DNA of 64,000 nt, taken from positions 8,184,501 to 8,248,500 of the forward strand of contig JBAIAC010000003.1 in assembly GCA_037349315.1 (NCBI GenBank), written 5' to 3'. This document shows, piece after piece, positions 10,660-21,375 of this stretch; the first letter of the stretch is position 1; every line of letters starts with the position of its first letter. This stretch comes from Chelydra serpentina (lineage: Eukaryota > Chordata > Testudines > Chelydridae). The notes beneath the pieces were generated by a model. The model was not told where the DNA came from. It saw nothing but the letters and a program-made list of their open reading frames with translations, and searched no databases. The position numbers were made by a program, and so were the translations under genes.

Positions 10660-11236
10660 GTTTCTAGTGTCCTGCTGTCTGGTGCACCTTTCTATGAAGA
10701 TGGCATTTGTAGTTTCCAGTATGTTGTCCAGGAGAGTGGGGGAATTGAAGTCATTAGTATCAAATTCTCCGTACACCGTTTTCTACACAGACCAAGTTTA
10801 CCTTTGTTGTCACCCAAAGTTTCTTACTGAGGTGATTTCCAGTTTTCATATTAACCAAACAGTCTTCTTGCTGACCTTCTTCCCAAGGCCTCATGGTCAT
10901 AAAGGTGAGGCGAGGCTCCATATGCAAGATGTTAGAAGAACTTTAGCTTTTATTTAGACTGTATTAAACCTTTCAGGTCTTTGACCCAATTGTTCATTGG
11001 ATTTGCAGACAGAAAGAACAGCTGCTCTGTATCCACTCAAAGGAGTTTGTCTTGGATATCCAGTTGTATGTTACCAATTGATGAATGTGAAGTCTCTGGA
11101 TAGAGCACTGGGTCATTTGACTAGGTCCCAAGCAACCTCTGTGTCCTGTCTGGGTCATGCTCCCCTATTAAATGTTTGCAACGTGGCAACCTGGTCATCA
11201 TGTCATAAGTTTACTTTTCACTACTGTATCTCCTAA
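10660..11236 (+). pseudogene. tyrosine recombinase fragment of the old DIRS copy
   Basis: MKMAFVVSSMLSRRVGELKS corresponds to WKMAFLVAITSARHISELRA in the younger copy, so the first catalytic Arg region is still visible. SPYTVFYTDQVYLCCHPKFL and SSFHINQTVFLLTFFPRPHG follow in the same order. A stop comes at 10955-10957. A second frame (to 11236) keeps NVATWSSCHKFTFHYCIS, which contains the catalytic Tyr region. Frame breaks lie between the two parts. This was the integrase that inserts the circular DNA product. Confidence 0.75.
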
Positions 11237-11327
11237 GAATCTAGAAACCATGCTAAATTTGGACTAATGGATTTCTAGTCCTTGTTCAAATAGATTCCGA
11301 GACCAGCTGGGATTGTTTGTGAGTCAC

Positions 11328-11428
11328 TTACAGTGGAACGGACATGTGCAATCACTAGAAGAAGAAACTGTTATTAACCCTTCTGTAACTGTTGTTCTTC
11401 GAGATGTGTTGTGCATGCCCATTCCATG
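11328..11428 (+). repeat. internal complementary region of the old DIRS copy
   Basis: The first ~38 bases (CTTACAGTGGAACGGACATG..., GCAATCACTAGAAG) complement the outermost left end at 4870-4910. The rest (TTCTTCGAGATGTGTTGTGC) complements the outer right end near 11630-11690. Joining the complements of both termini is the hallmark of DIRS elements, and it survives here despite the decayed coding region. Confidence 0.75.
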
Positions 11429-11690
11429 ACCCACCTTCCTTCCCGTCTATTGGGGTCTTACTGGTAGGAAGGAACTGAGGGGTCAGGAGCAGCTCTACCC
11501 TTTATGCCTGTGCACGGTGTGCAAGGCAGCAAAGGGTGCTTGTGATGCTCTGATGGGTACCCCATAGGGAAAAACTCTCCGACAACTGTGCCTTGGAGCG
11601 CGCACACACCTACGTGGAATGGACATGTACAACACAACTCTAAGAACAACAGTTATGGAAAGGTTAGTAACTATTTCTTTTTTAAAGCTT
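11429..11690 (-). repeat. right ITR of the old DIRS copy
   Basis: The segment is the reverse complement of 4869-5075, with an added right-hand extension (ACAACAGTTATGGAAAGGTT). Landmarks are GGAAGGAACTGAGGGGTCAG, CAGCAAAGGGTGCTTGTG and GGAAAAACTCTCCGACAACT. The right boundary is taken after the T run near 11690. Confidence 0.75.
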
Positions 11691-11702
11691 ATGATTATCT
11701 AG

Positions 11703-11837
11703 TAGAGGGGTTTTCAACCTTTGGCTGTCCCGCTATGAAAATTTTATTATGGGACCACCTCCAACTTAGCAATATGGGAAGGGCAGAGTGGTTGCCTCCT
11801 TTGACACCTGTTTAGTCCCAACCCCCTGGTGGAGAAC
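11703..11837. mobile_element. possible hAT MITE remnant
   Basis: GGGGTTTTCAACCTTTGGCT at the left and CCTGGTGGAGAACAC at the right resemble the worn TIRs of the CAGTGGTTCTCAAAC hAT family seen cleanly at 27012-27231. No TSD can be established. Confidence 0.35.
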
Positions 11838-12072
11838 ACTTGATCTAATCTGACTTCCTGCATAATGTAGGCCATGGATTTTCACTCGATGATTCCTGTG
11901 TGGAGCTCATAACTTGTGGTTGAACTAGAGCATATTTTTGAGAAAGACATCTATTTTTGATTTAAAGACTCCAAATGATGAAGAACCTGCCCCATCCCTT
12001 GGTAATCTGTTCCAGTGTTTAATTATCCTCACGGATAAAAATGTTCCTCTTAATTCCATTTTGTGGAGAAGT
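11838..12072 (-). mobile_element. old CR1 LINE 3' fragment
   Basis: The segment contains the reverse complement of a CR1 3' region: TCTAATCTGACTTCCTGCAT, ACTTGTGGTTGAACTAGAGC, GATTTAAAGACTCCAAATGA and CATCCCTTGGTAATCTGTTC, in the usual order. It is diverged from other CR1 copies in the window and has no usable reading frame. Confidence 0.65.
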
Positions 12073-15000
12073 GAGTGCCGTGTTCTCTTTGTTTTATTCT
12101 AAAGGAATTAATCATGAAATATTTTAATGCTGTATGTTATGATATATTTTTTAAAATGTCAGATGTAATTGCTTTTCTTTTCCTTGGTGGATGCTGTGAG
12201 GTCTGCCTGTTTGTTTGCCAGCCACACCAGCACCGCACTCACCCTCCCACTTTCGTTTAATGCCCATCAAACGTCTATGGATTTAACGGGCTGGAGGAGG
12301 TTCAGTGGAATTTTCCCCCAGCATTGCATGTTCATTAATGGGCTTTGCTGTTCATTGCAATGTGATATTGTTAGTCCTGTTGCAGTGCAGAAAGCAATTA
12401 AGTTCTTCTTTTCGTCTGAAAAGGAACTACCAGTTGAGCAGTGGCATGGACACAGCCCAGCGCCCTTTCCTTGGTAGCTGACTAGAGATCTCAGAACTGG
12501 TGCGGAATATGCACGTAGTTGCTGACAGAATGAGGAGTTGTACTGACCATTCTTCTCTGATGGCAGATTCAATGGAGCCAAGCAGCAGGACTGCCTGCCT
12601 TCTGTCTACCCTTGTCACGACGGCGCTAGCACTAAGTAACGCAAACACCCATATCTAAACCTTTTTCGAAGGGTTTTCTGCATTTCTGTACATTTTAGGG
12701 GGAGATTTTCCAAAGAGCGTGAGGCTCTTTCAGTGGTATTTATGGGCCTAAATCCCTTAAACATTGAACATCAATGGGATGTGTGCTTCTAAATCCCTTA
12801 GGCACTTTTGAAAATCTCTTCCATGAATAGCAACTCTTAAAAGAAAAAATAGATTCTCTATTACTTGGGTGAAATCAATGCACTGAACTAAAGCAGAAGG
12901 TATGGCTGCTTCATTTAGGAAGCAGGGAGCCCGTCTTGGCCCTTCCTCCAGTATGTGGTTCCAGAGTTGTTCAAATGATCACAATCCCATTGCTTCATGT
13001 TTTTCTTGTCACCCATTGAAAGGTCGGAAATCACTAGACAGGGCAGGGATTGAGATGTGGTAAGGAGTCCAAAGGAATGCTTTTCACAGGGCTCAAAAGC
13101 GAAGAAGGCCGAATTGGTTTCAAATTTAGCAGTGTTGACCTTTTCTTTTTTTTTTAAAGGGTAGAGAGCTGAGGCCTTATTGAGCAGTAAGATTAGGAAC
13201 ATGCCAAAAATGTAGCTTAGTTTCTTCCAGGAACAGTGAGGGAATTCTTTCCCTTGTTAAAAGCATTGCATATTTTCTTGAGTAATAGTACACAGAAAAC
13301 AAAACTATGGGCCTGTTTCTGATTCACACAAATGCCCCTTTACACTGGCAGAGTAGAGTAAAAGGGCCTTCATTTAAACAAGAATATGACCAACACTTCA
13401 CCCTGCTCTGTACAACATGTGCACACAGGAGACTTAATTATAGTACAGGGCTATAATGGCCATTGGCCATCCCTAGAGAAGCCATCAGAGCATGTTTTTT
13501 GGAGGAGCCGCACTTCTCTGAGGCACACTGCGGTATGAAAGAGATAAACACTTCACTCCTTCTAGCACACTGGGCAAGACTTTGGGACTGTTCTCTTGTC
13601 CGATAGAGAAGGAAGAGATTTATTACTTGAGATCACATGTAATCATGCACCTTGAAGTTCAGGATTGGCTCCTACAGTATGTTTTTCCAGTGCTGTTGTC
13701 TAATCTGGTTTTAAATCAGATCTGCTCACTCCCATAGGCCACTATATATTTGCATTGGCTTGAAGTACACTCGAGGTCTGATTGCTTTCTCTTGGGACTC
13801 AGCTCTCGCAAAAACAAGATTCATGTTTCATGGGTAATAAGCAGTTGTAACGAAATAATTATTGGGTATCATATGAAAGATATTCCTTTGCTAACTATTC
13901 TGAATTGGATTTGTACCCTGTCTGTGTGTGAGACCTAGCTAGAATGCATAGGACACCAGGGCCACAGGCTTGATAATGTGAGGAATTGAAAGGATGGGGG
14001 AGTTTTTTTATTATGCATAAGCAGAGTGATAGGACTAGGTGGACACAGTTACCGTTTGATGGCTGTCTCCTTTGGTATTGCGGCAGGCTTTCCTTTATCC
14101 TCTATCCTAACTCCAGGGCTCTCACCTGCCTGTGGTGCTGGAATACACACACCTCTGTATTTGAGGGGCGCACTCTCCCCTCTAGTCTTCCTCTTCAATA
14201 ACCTAACAATCTGCAGCTGACAGTGGGACGGTAGAGCCGTGCCAAAACCTGCAGGCAGGGAGTAGGGGCCAGACTTCAGCTTATACCCAAGAGCTGGAAG
14301 CATCACCCTCTGACAGCTAACATCCTTGCAGGGGCCCAAACAGAACCCCACTCTGGTTTGACAGTGTGACCAGGGAGACAGCTTATAATATTGTCTGAGG
14401 AGCATTCCATTTATACTGATCTTGGAGGAGAGTTGCCCCTGCTCAGTGTGGTGATCTCAGATTCTGGTCCTTGCTATCTTTCTCGCTTGCCCTGTATGAG
14501 AGAAACAAACATATAACTTAATGCATAAGATCTGCAGGTGGCAGTATGGCAAGCACTTAGTAACAACAGGTCTGGAGCTCCCGTGGTTGACTATTGCCAA
14601 ACGTATGACATGAAAACAAGGCTCTTTTAGCCTCTTCTCAGCACATTTAACATTATTCCAGTAGAAGCAGGTCTTGGACCAATACAGAGTCTAAGGAGAT
14701 CAAGTTGTGAGAGACAGACAGCCTGGTATTTATAATGCAGAGACTCAGGGCTATTAATTGCAGGTTTCAGAGACTCCTCCACACTTCGCCACCCCCAAAA
14801 GAGGATGGAGAACAAACACAGGTAAGACCCAGAGAGCGTGCGCTCATGCAGGGCTCCCGGATCCCTCGGCTGGGCTTTGAGCAGATCATTGCTCCAACAC
14901 TTTCCTCACCTGGAAGGGAAAAGAAGAGCAATAAAGCCCACTGTCCAGCAGTCTCTCTCCAGGAAAAAGGAAGAGAGCAGGGCTGCTGCTCCCAGCTGTG

Positions 15001-16019
15001 TGCCCCTGGCTGGCTTAAAACTGAGGAGCTGATTTCCATGAGGAACTCAAGAGAGCCCTGGTGTGAGGGCGGTTACCTGCAGCCTCGAGCACTCTATAAG
15101 CTGACTTGTGTTTTAGCTGCTGGAACCTTTGCCTGTCCCACCAGCAATGAGGAAGACACCAGGCGGGGACACCCACTGCCTGGTTTCTGCTTTCAGGAGC
15201 TCACTGTAAGTTTAGGTTAGGTTAGTAGCTAGTTCGTTACCTCAGGGAAATGAGCCTTAGGAGGTAGGACTCTTCTTGCTAAGGCCTTTGGTGAACAGCC
15301 TGGGGCCTGCGGCCAGTGACTTGATTTGGTGATCAATCTGAGTCCTTACAAGGTCCTCTAGGGATTCCCACTTGTGCGTCACCCCGGCGTGAGGCTCATG
15401 AAACCCTCTTTAAAGCCATGTCCATTGGGGTGAACGAGCATCTCCTCGCCCTGTTGAATGTTTGGTGCTGCAGGGTATGGAAGTTGCCCCTCCCAGTGCC
15501 TCAGTACCTTCTCCACTGCCGCAGACAGCGCCCAATACCCGGAGTGTGTCTGGTCCATCTCAGGCAGACTTTACCTTTGTGCCCAGTCTTGTGTGGTAAA
15601 TATTTCTGTTACTGTCACAGCCGCTGCGTTTCTGGTTATGGCACCACCCAGGGCCAGAGGTTCTCACAGGGAATGCCTAAAATTGCTAGCTGTGCACGCG
15701 TTTAGCACAAACCCTGGGAAGGCTGGGCAGAATTGTGAGAGGTACCAGGAAACGGATAGTCTTACTTGCTGGGTAAAGTGGGTGGAGATTGGCCTTATTG
15801 GTTATCCCTTTTGCTGCTGTTCCCTCCCCTCAATACAGTTCAAAGTGCTTAATTGCTGCTCTTGGAACTTTCTTATTTTCCTTTTGAATCGGCTTCTCTC
15901 ACTAGAGAGGACAGTTTGTGCCAAACATTCCTCCATATTATCCTTTCGATTCCTTACCTTCGATGACCTGAAAATCTCCAGGATCAGGACCAAGGAAAGG
16001 GGCGGAAACAAATAAATAG
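12073..16019. other. unassigned DNA, one hairpin repeat
   Basis: About 4 kb lack a recognisable gene. A fold-back repeat of the TTTTCAAAAG family lies at about 12690-12830 (GAGATTTTCCAAAGAGCG ... CACTTTTGAAAATCTC). Open frames of 95-185 codons occur (for example 14735-15220, 15458-16015 and 12267-12581 minus), but none shows a domain, a signal or splice context that I can defend. Confidence 0.5.
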
Positions 16020-16197
16020 AGAGGGCCAGGTTTTCAAAACAGCTCTGCTCCCATTTGGGCATCTAATGAAATAGCCAGATTTTGGAAAGTGCCCTGCGCA
16101 CCCGCCAGCTCCCATTGCGAACACAACCAGCTGGCAGGGAATATGTTTGAAAACAATGGGAGCTGCTGAGTTCTTCAGAAAATCTGGCTACAAATAT
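16020..16197. repeat. hairpin repeat of the TTTTCAAAAG family
   Basis: GGCCAGGTTTTCAAAACAGC at the left pairs with TTCAGAAAATCTGGC at the right. Internal CAGCTCCCATTG and CAATGGGAGCTG form a perfect 12-bp inverted pair. There is no coding capacity. Confidence 0.5.
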
Positions 16198-16199
16198 TC

Positions 16200-16378
16200 C
16201 TAATGAATCCTAATAGCATCCCTGTGTAATAGGTATGCAAGTACTGAAATCCCCATGGTGCAGAGGAGGGAAGGTAAGTGATTTGACCAAGATCACGGCA
16301 AATAAGTCAGATCCAGGACTTGATGCCAGGTCACCTGGCACCCAGACCTAAGCCTAACCCGCTAGATCTCAGTGCCTG
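16200..16378 (-). repeat. MIR/CORE-SINE fragment
   Basis: The segment reads as the reverse complement of the MIR core: GTAAGTGATTTGACCAAGAT followed by CACCCAGACCTAAGCC. Only the core and 5' part are recognisable. This is an ancient amniote SINE relic. Confidence 0.55.
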
Positions 16379-16590
16379 TCATAGAATCATAGAATCTCAG
16401 GGTTGGAAGGGACCTCAGGAGGTCATCTAGTCCAAGCCCCTGCTCAAAGCTCAAAGCAACTAGATCATCCCAGCCAGGGCTTTGTCAAGCCTGACCTTAA
16501 AAACCTCTAAGGAAGGAGATTCCACCACCTCCCTAGGTAACCCATTCCAGTGCTTCACCACCCTACTAGTGAAGTCCGTTAGCCTGATCT
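16379..16590 (-). mobile_element. CR1 LINE 3' fragment
   Basis: The reverse complement carries the CR1 3' end: CATAGAATCATAGAATCTCA, GGAAGGGACCTCAGGAGG, TTGTCAAGCCTGACCTTAAA and CCATTCCAGTGCTTCACCAC. It is 5' truncated like most CR1 copies. The same region occurs in forward orientation at 24085-24354. Confidence 0.85.
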
Positions 16591-17614
16591 GTAATTAATT
16601 AGAAGCTGTGCATCATATTGGTAACTATTATTCTTCAGCTCTCATAGGTGCACTAGGCTCTTCACAAGGTTGTATTGACAGGTCCCTGCACCGAGGGTTA
16701 AATCCACAACACACAGACAAAGGGTAGAAAAGAGATGCAACATAACGAAGTGATAGTCAGGAAATAGCTTGCTGGTTCCACAATGTGTATTGCCATTTTG
16801 TGATGCTTTGCATTGCTATTTTTCTCTGTGTTCATGTGAACTATGTGCCTTCTGCCATTTCCTTCTTGTTCTGGTTACCAGATGTCTGAGTCCACCCCAT
16901 GAGATGTTTCTACAGACAGCGTCGTAGGGTATGACGTCCTTTCTTGCTGCTCTTTCTGTGGCCTGGGGAAGGGCCTCGCACTGTGGTTGCACTGAACAAG
17001 GCCAGAATCTGCAGAGCACATGTCCTGCCTTCCACCATTTGGGGCTATAAGTGATGATTACTTTGCTGCCCACCGTAGGGGTGGTAAGCAAGGCAAAACC
17101 CTCAGCCTGGCTAGAAACAGCGCACTTTAACTCTGGTACATCAGGATTTAGAGAAGGCAATAAAACCAAACTTTGTTTTAGGACAGCTGGCAGTACACAA
17201 ACTAAAGTGCAGACAATTTTAAGAAATCTGCACTACCCAGTGACCACCACTGATTCTTTCTTAGAGCGGCCCCATGTAATTCCTGCTATATCTTCTGACA
17301 ACGTGTTAGAGACTGACTGAGTTCTGATGGATAAAATCTTTACTTGAACCAATTCCATTCCAGAGAGAGCTTTTCTATCCAAAACGCTCATTTGATTTTT
17401 ACCTGACATCTCTCAAACCCCTTGTAAACCTTGGACTGACTTCCTCAGGTTGACTTCGATGTTCTCTTTTTGGGGGTCACTTCCTTAGTTCCTGTTAAAG
17501 TGCTGATTTGTTCTCCCTTATTTCCAATAGTTAATCAATTGGGCCTGATTCTTTTCTCACCTCCACCAGTACAAACAGGCGTAATTGCATCGAAGTCGGT
17601 GGTGCTATGCTATG
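16591..17614. other. unassigned DNA
   Basis: There is no recognisable gene or repeat. The overlapping open frames on both strands near 16816-17320 lack domain features and are not called. Confidence 0.45.
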
Positions 17615-17798
17615 GGGGAGAGGGATAGCTCAGTGGGTTGAGCATTGGCCTGCTAAACCCAGGGTTGTGAGTTCAATCCTTGAGGGGGCCATTTAGGGAT
17701 CTGGGGCAAAAATTGGGGATTGGTCCTGCTTTGAGCAGGGGGTTGGACTAGATGACCTCCTAAGGTCTCTTCCAACCCTGATCTTCTATGATTCTATG
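17615..17798 (+). mobile_element. tRNA-derived SINE with CR1 tail
   Basis: This is a full-length copy starting GGGGAGAGGGATAGCTCAG and ending CTTCTATGATTCTATG. A-box and B-box text and the CR1-derived tail are as in the copy at 10141-10323. A few substitutions distinguish it, such as TCAGTGGGTTGAGC in the A box. Confidence 0.9.
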
Positions 17799-17937
17799 TG
17801 AAACCGGCCTGACACGAGCATCATACCCTAAATGTAGTGTTTTAAAAATATATCTATATCCTATCTGTTTGCTAATTCTAGATACTAGGTGAGCATTGAT
17901 ACCAGATAGACACAAATGTATTTATTTTGGTGTCCTC

Positions 17938-18260
17938 TCAGGGCTTGTCAACACAGCAATTAGTGCACAGAAAACCAGTGTGAATCTACAGTGCACTAGG
18001 TTGCTGCACACTAACTCGCTGTGTTGAGTTCTGGAGTGCGTTTTGACGTACTGCTGTCGGAGTACGTCCAAGTACACGGCAGAACTTTTAGTGTACAGTA
18101 GCAGGGTCCACATGTCAAGTTGATGCATGGCAAGCTAACCTGCTGTAGATTCACACTGGCTTGCCATTGCCACACGCTAACGCGCTGTGTGCGTAGCCAA
18201 GCTGCTGGGACCCGAGCAGTGAAGGCATTAACATTTAGAGCACACAGCTACGGTGGCTAT
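17938..18260. mobile_element. degenerate non-autonomous DNA transposon
   Basis: The segment opens with CAGGGCTTGTCAACACAGC, similar to the GGGCTTGTCTACAC ends of sauropsid MITEs. It is full of inverted words (GTACTGCTGTCGGAGTACG; CCAGTGTGAATCTACAG against CTGTAGATTCACACTGG, a perfect 17-bp pair at about 17979-17995 and 18143-18159). The right end and TSD are not clear. Confidence 0.45.
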
Positions 18261-19589
18261 GCAGTCAGCAATACAAATATAATCAAACCCACGGGGTCAC
18301 CTTACAGGGAAAGTTTCTCTCTCTCCTCTGTTCCCTCTGTGGAGAGCAGTTAGTAAGAAAATGTATATGGGAACAAAGGGATAAGTGGATAGAAAAGAGC
18401 ATTTTACTGAAAGGCGGCTCTGAATGTCAGCTGCAAACTCCTTCCCAGACTGATTGCAGGGTTTTTTTGGAAGAACGTGTTGGCTTTTTATGCTGTTCCC
18501 ACCCCTCATGAGTGCATCTGAATGTCAAGGGCACAGACAAAGAGATGGTGCTGTTTCATCTATTACCATGAAGGGCAAAAATCTCCTCTTAGCTATAAGT
18601 GGCAAGTCCCCATCCTGCCTACAAGCGTGGCTTGTCCATTGGCAGTAGTGGATAAACTCCTCACGTGTCTAATGCAGAGTATTGGACCCATATTCCTTGT
18701 GTGTGTACACTCATGCATATACTATGTATATAGTACTAGTCTATTTTCCATTCTGCTAAATCACCACTAGAGGTCAGTAAAATGTAAGGGAACTAATGAG
18801 GTCTTACGGCAGAAAAGTCCTTTCTTTCCTCCTAGACCTGATGCTTACATGTTCGGTTTCCACCTTGGTAGTGAAAGAGTTTCTTTATTCCTTTGGAAAT
18901 GGCTCACACTCCAATGAAGTGGAATTCAATTGCCAGTGCTCCCATTCAGGTTTTCCTAGGGCCAAAAGTTCCGATGAACTCAAGAATCTCTTCTCCAGTT
19001 GCTCAGGGGGCGATGCATGGTTTCCTCCCCAATTCCCATTGTTTGTAATAACTAGATATAAATGCCATCTTAGAACAATCTCCAGACATTCAGGAGAATG
19101 TTATAAACTTGATGTAAGCAAAACAGCGGTTGTTGGGGGTGTACCTTTTCTGGCTTTACATTCTCTGTTCACAGTCGTGCATCTCGGTATGCACAGTGGT
19201 CCATCGTTATGACGAAAGGGGGGTTGATTTCCGGGTTTGAGGACAATCCGCAGGTTCTCCTTTGTCGGCCTGATTTTAGTCTTTTGGCAAAATGGTGTGG
19301 GAATTTAGGGCTTAGGAAAGAGATGTGATACTGCTGCCTTCAGCTCGGTGCTGGGCAAGCTTCCCTGGGGATGACTCACCCTGCATCTTTGCTACTGTGT
19401 CGCTTCCCAGCTGCATCACGCAGCAGCCAAACTATCTGGATTTCTTCAGCTGAAAATGGTTTGGGTGGTGAAAAGGTGGGATTGTGTGTGTTAATCTTGA
19501 TGGTTGTTCAATAATAATAGTTAGTACTTAATGGCCCTTTATAGATCTCAGCATGCAGGCATTACCGTCCCCACTCACCGCAGCCTATC
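18261..19589. other. unassigned DNA
   Basis: No named repeat is seen. A 138-codon open frame at 18796-19212 shows no domain or compositional signature, and I do not call it a gene. Confidence 0.45.
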
Positions 19590-19800
19590 CGGAAAGGAAG
19601 GATGGTCGCCTGGCACTTGGGAAACCAGGGTTCAATTCCCTGCTGTGCCACAGACTTTTTGTGGGAGCCTGGGCAAGTCACTTAGTCTCTCTGTGCCTCA
19701 GTTCCCTACCTGTACAATGGGGTAATAGCACTGCCCTCCCTCACCGGGATGTTATGAAGAGAAATGACGTGCTCAGTTACTATGGTGATAGGGGCCATAT
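19590..19800 (+). repeat. MIR/CORE-SINE copy
   Basis: In forward order: CCAGGGTTCAATTCCCTGCT (tRNA-like part), GGGCAAGTCACTTAGTCTCT, CTGTGCCTCAGTTCCC, TGTACAATGGGGTAATAGCA and GGGATGTTATGAAG. This is the classic MIR core order and is one of the better preserved copies in the window. Confidence 0.75.
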
Positions 19801-19936
19801 AAGTACCATAGCTAGAAGAGGAAACTGAGGCATGGAAAGGTTCTAAACAATTGGGAATTCCTGTCCCCAATCAGCAAGGGATACAATGTGGTTGATGGGA
19901 AGGTTTTGAAAGTTGAAAGGTGTTTTGTAGGTTGTC

Positions 19937-20062
19937 TAGTGTGACCAGATAGCAAGTGTGAAAAATCAGGACGGGACGAGGGGGGCAGTAATAGGAGCAC
20001 ATATAAAAAAAGCCCCAAATATCGGGACTGTCCCTATAAAATCAGGACATCTGGTCACCCTA
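19937..20062. mobile_element. short MITE, mariner-like ends
   Basis: The element is about 126 bp with inverted ends TAGTGTGACCAGAT and ATCTGGTCACCCTA. The terminal TA on both sides would fit a Tc1/mariner-type TA target. Internal text includes CGGGACTGTCCCTATAAAAT. A partial copy of the same left end (ATAGGGTGACCAGAT) occurs near 38950. The superfamily assignment is an inference. Confidence 0.6.
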
Positions 20063-21044
20063 AGCTTGTCAGACCCATTCCTTAGTGCCTCCGCGCAGGA
20101 GGAACGCAGAACGTTATTTGAACTGTTAGTTCCTACCCACCAAGCCTCTCTGGAGAGATGAACAGCCATGCGAGCGTGTAAACTCTCCCATTGTTTTACC
20201 TGAGCTGCTTCCAAGTTTTGGCCACCCAACTGACGTAGCAGGAGACTGGCCTTAACAAGCGCTTGGAAAGTCTCCTATCTCCCTCTATACACTGCAACGA
20301 TTAGATTAGCCGTGACTCACGGAAATGTGCTGGGCTGCCTATTTCGATCATTCTCAGGAGTGCCACCTGGAAATGATGTCATCACCTCAGCAACCGGCAT
20401 GATGTGATGCTCTGAATCTCTAAGGCAAGAATATGTAAATTGCTGGACTGAACATGCACCAGCTGGGGGTGGGGCAAAGGTCTCCCTGGAAACCTTTCCT
20501 TAGCTGTGTCTAACTGCAGTGAAAGTTGAATGTTTTGTTGTAAACAGAAGAAAATAAAGATCACATTTACACCAGTGTAAATTTGGAGCATACTGACAGC
20601 AGAATCTGGCTCTGTGTATGTGAAACCATTACTGCTCTCAAGCACTTATATAACACTGTCAAAGGCTGATATGTGTGTAATATAATAATGTTACATTTAT
20701 TGAGCCCTTTAAGTGCAGGTGCAGGTATCTGATGATTGAAACTGAAGAAAATAGAGAGGAAGGAGAGGGAATCTTAACAGAGCCTTTTTAGAAATAATGA
20801 ATCTTTAATCTTAATGTAGAAAATGAAATAAAAGGAAAATAAAGCAAAAAGTAAATAAAATATTTTTTTTGTTTGATATAATACCTGAGTATCCCTTTGC
20901 ATAGGCAGAGGATTGATATTGTAATTTTGTATTTTCCATTTCTTTTAACGTAGGTTGTTCTATTTAATTCTCTCTCTCTCTAGTCAAGTGCAAATTCTGC
21001 TAGTTCTGAGACTTGCCTTACTCTTTCCTATTTTTATTATTGTT
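20063..21044. other. unassigned AT-rich DNA
   Basis: There is no gene. 20800-20870 is a strongly A-rich tract, and a short CT repeat lies near 20970-20983. Nothing else could be named. Confidence 0.45.
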
Positions 21045-21375
21045 TGTATTCTAGCTGCATGTAGAGGCCCCAATACCATGATCAGGACATCATGGTGCAA
21101 GGTACTGTACAAACATGGTGAGAAATAGTCCCTCCCTGAAGTGCTTTCAGTCTAAATGGGTAGGGGCAGTAAAGTATTGTTGTCTTTTCATTATGTGTTT
21201 ATTCAGTGCCTGGCACAATAGGTCACTATTGCAAAATAACTATATAACCCTCATTGTGCAGATGAGGATGTGAGGAACAGAGAGGTTAAGTGACTTGCCC
21301 AAGGTCTCTCAGACAGCCTGAGGCAGAGGAGGGGCTGACGTGTCAGGTCTCCTGAGTCCTAGCCTAGTGCCTTAA
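21045..21375 (-). repeat. L2 tail plus MIR/CORE-SINE core
   Basis: The reverse complement of an L2-type tail (AGAGGCCCCAATACCATGAT, GTGCAAGGTACTGTACAAAC, AGTCCCTCCCTGAAGTGC) is followed by a MIR core (GAGAGGTTAAGTGACTTGCC, CAAGGTCTCTCAGACAGCC). These are probably two adjacent ancient fragments or one composite CORE-SINE. Confidence 0.6.

Larger units (their letters stand above)
4869..11690 (+). mobile_element. old DIRS-type tyrosine-recombinase retrotransposon, broken and invaded
   Basis: This is a decayed relative of the DIRS element at 29901-36180. It keeps the same order: left ITR, Gag start, reverse transcriptase/RNase H relics, tyrosine recombinase relics, internal complementary region, right ITR. 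Later insertions split it: a Penelope-like element (5134-6437) holding a MITE (6118-6403), a solo LTR (7486-8300), a second MITE (9108-9401) beside a CR1 fragment (9405-9540), and a SINE (10141-10323). The coding parts are full of stops and frameshifts, so the copy is dead and much older than the one at 30 kb. Outer boundaries are uncertain by about 10 bases, since these elements leave no TSD. Confidence 0.85.

Noticed and set aside
14735..15220. 161-codon open frame, plus strand
   Set aside because: It has no domain, motif or recognisable family, and overlapping open frames exist on both strands. Length alone is not enough in a vertebrate genome.
15458..16015. 185-codon open frame, plus strand
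   Set aside because: It shows no recognisable domain and ends next to a hairpin repeat. Exon-like signals were not convincing.
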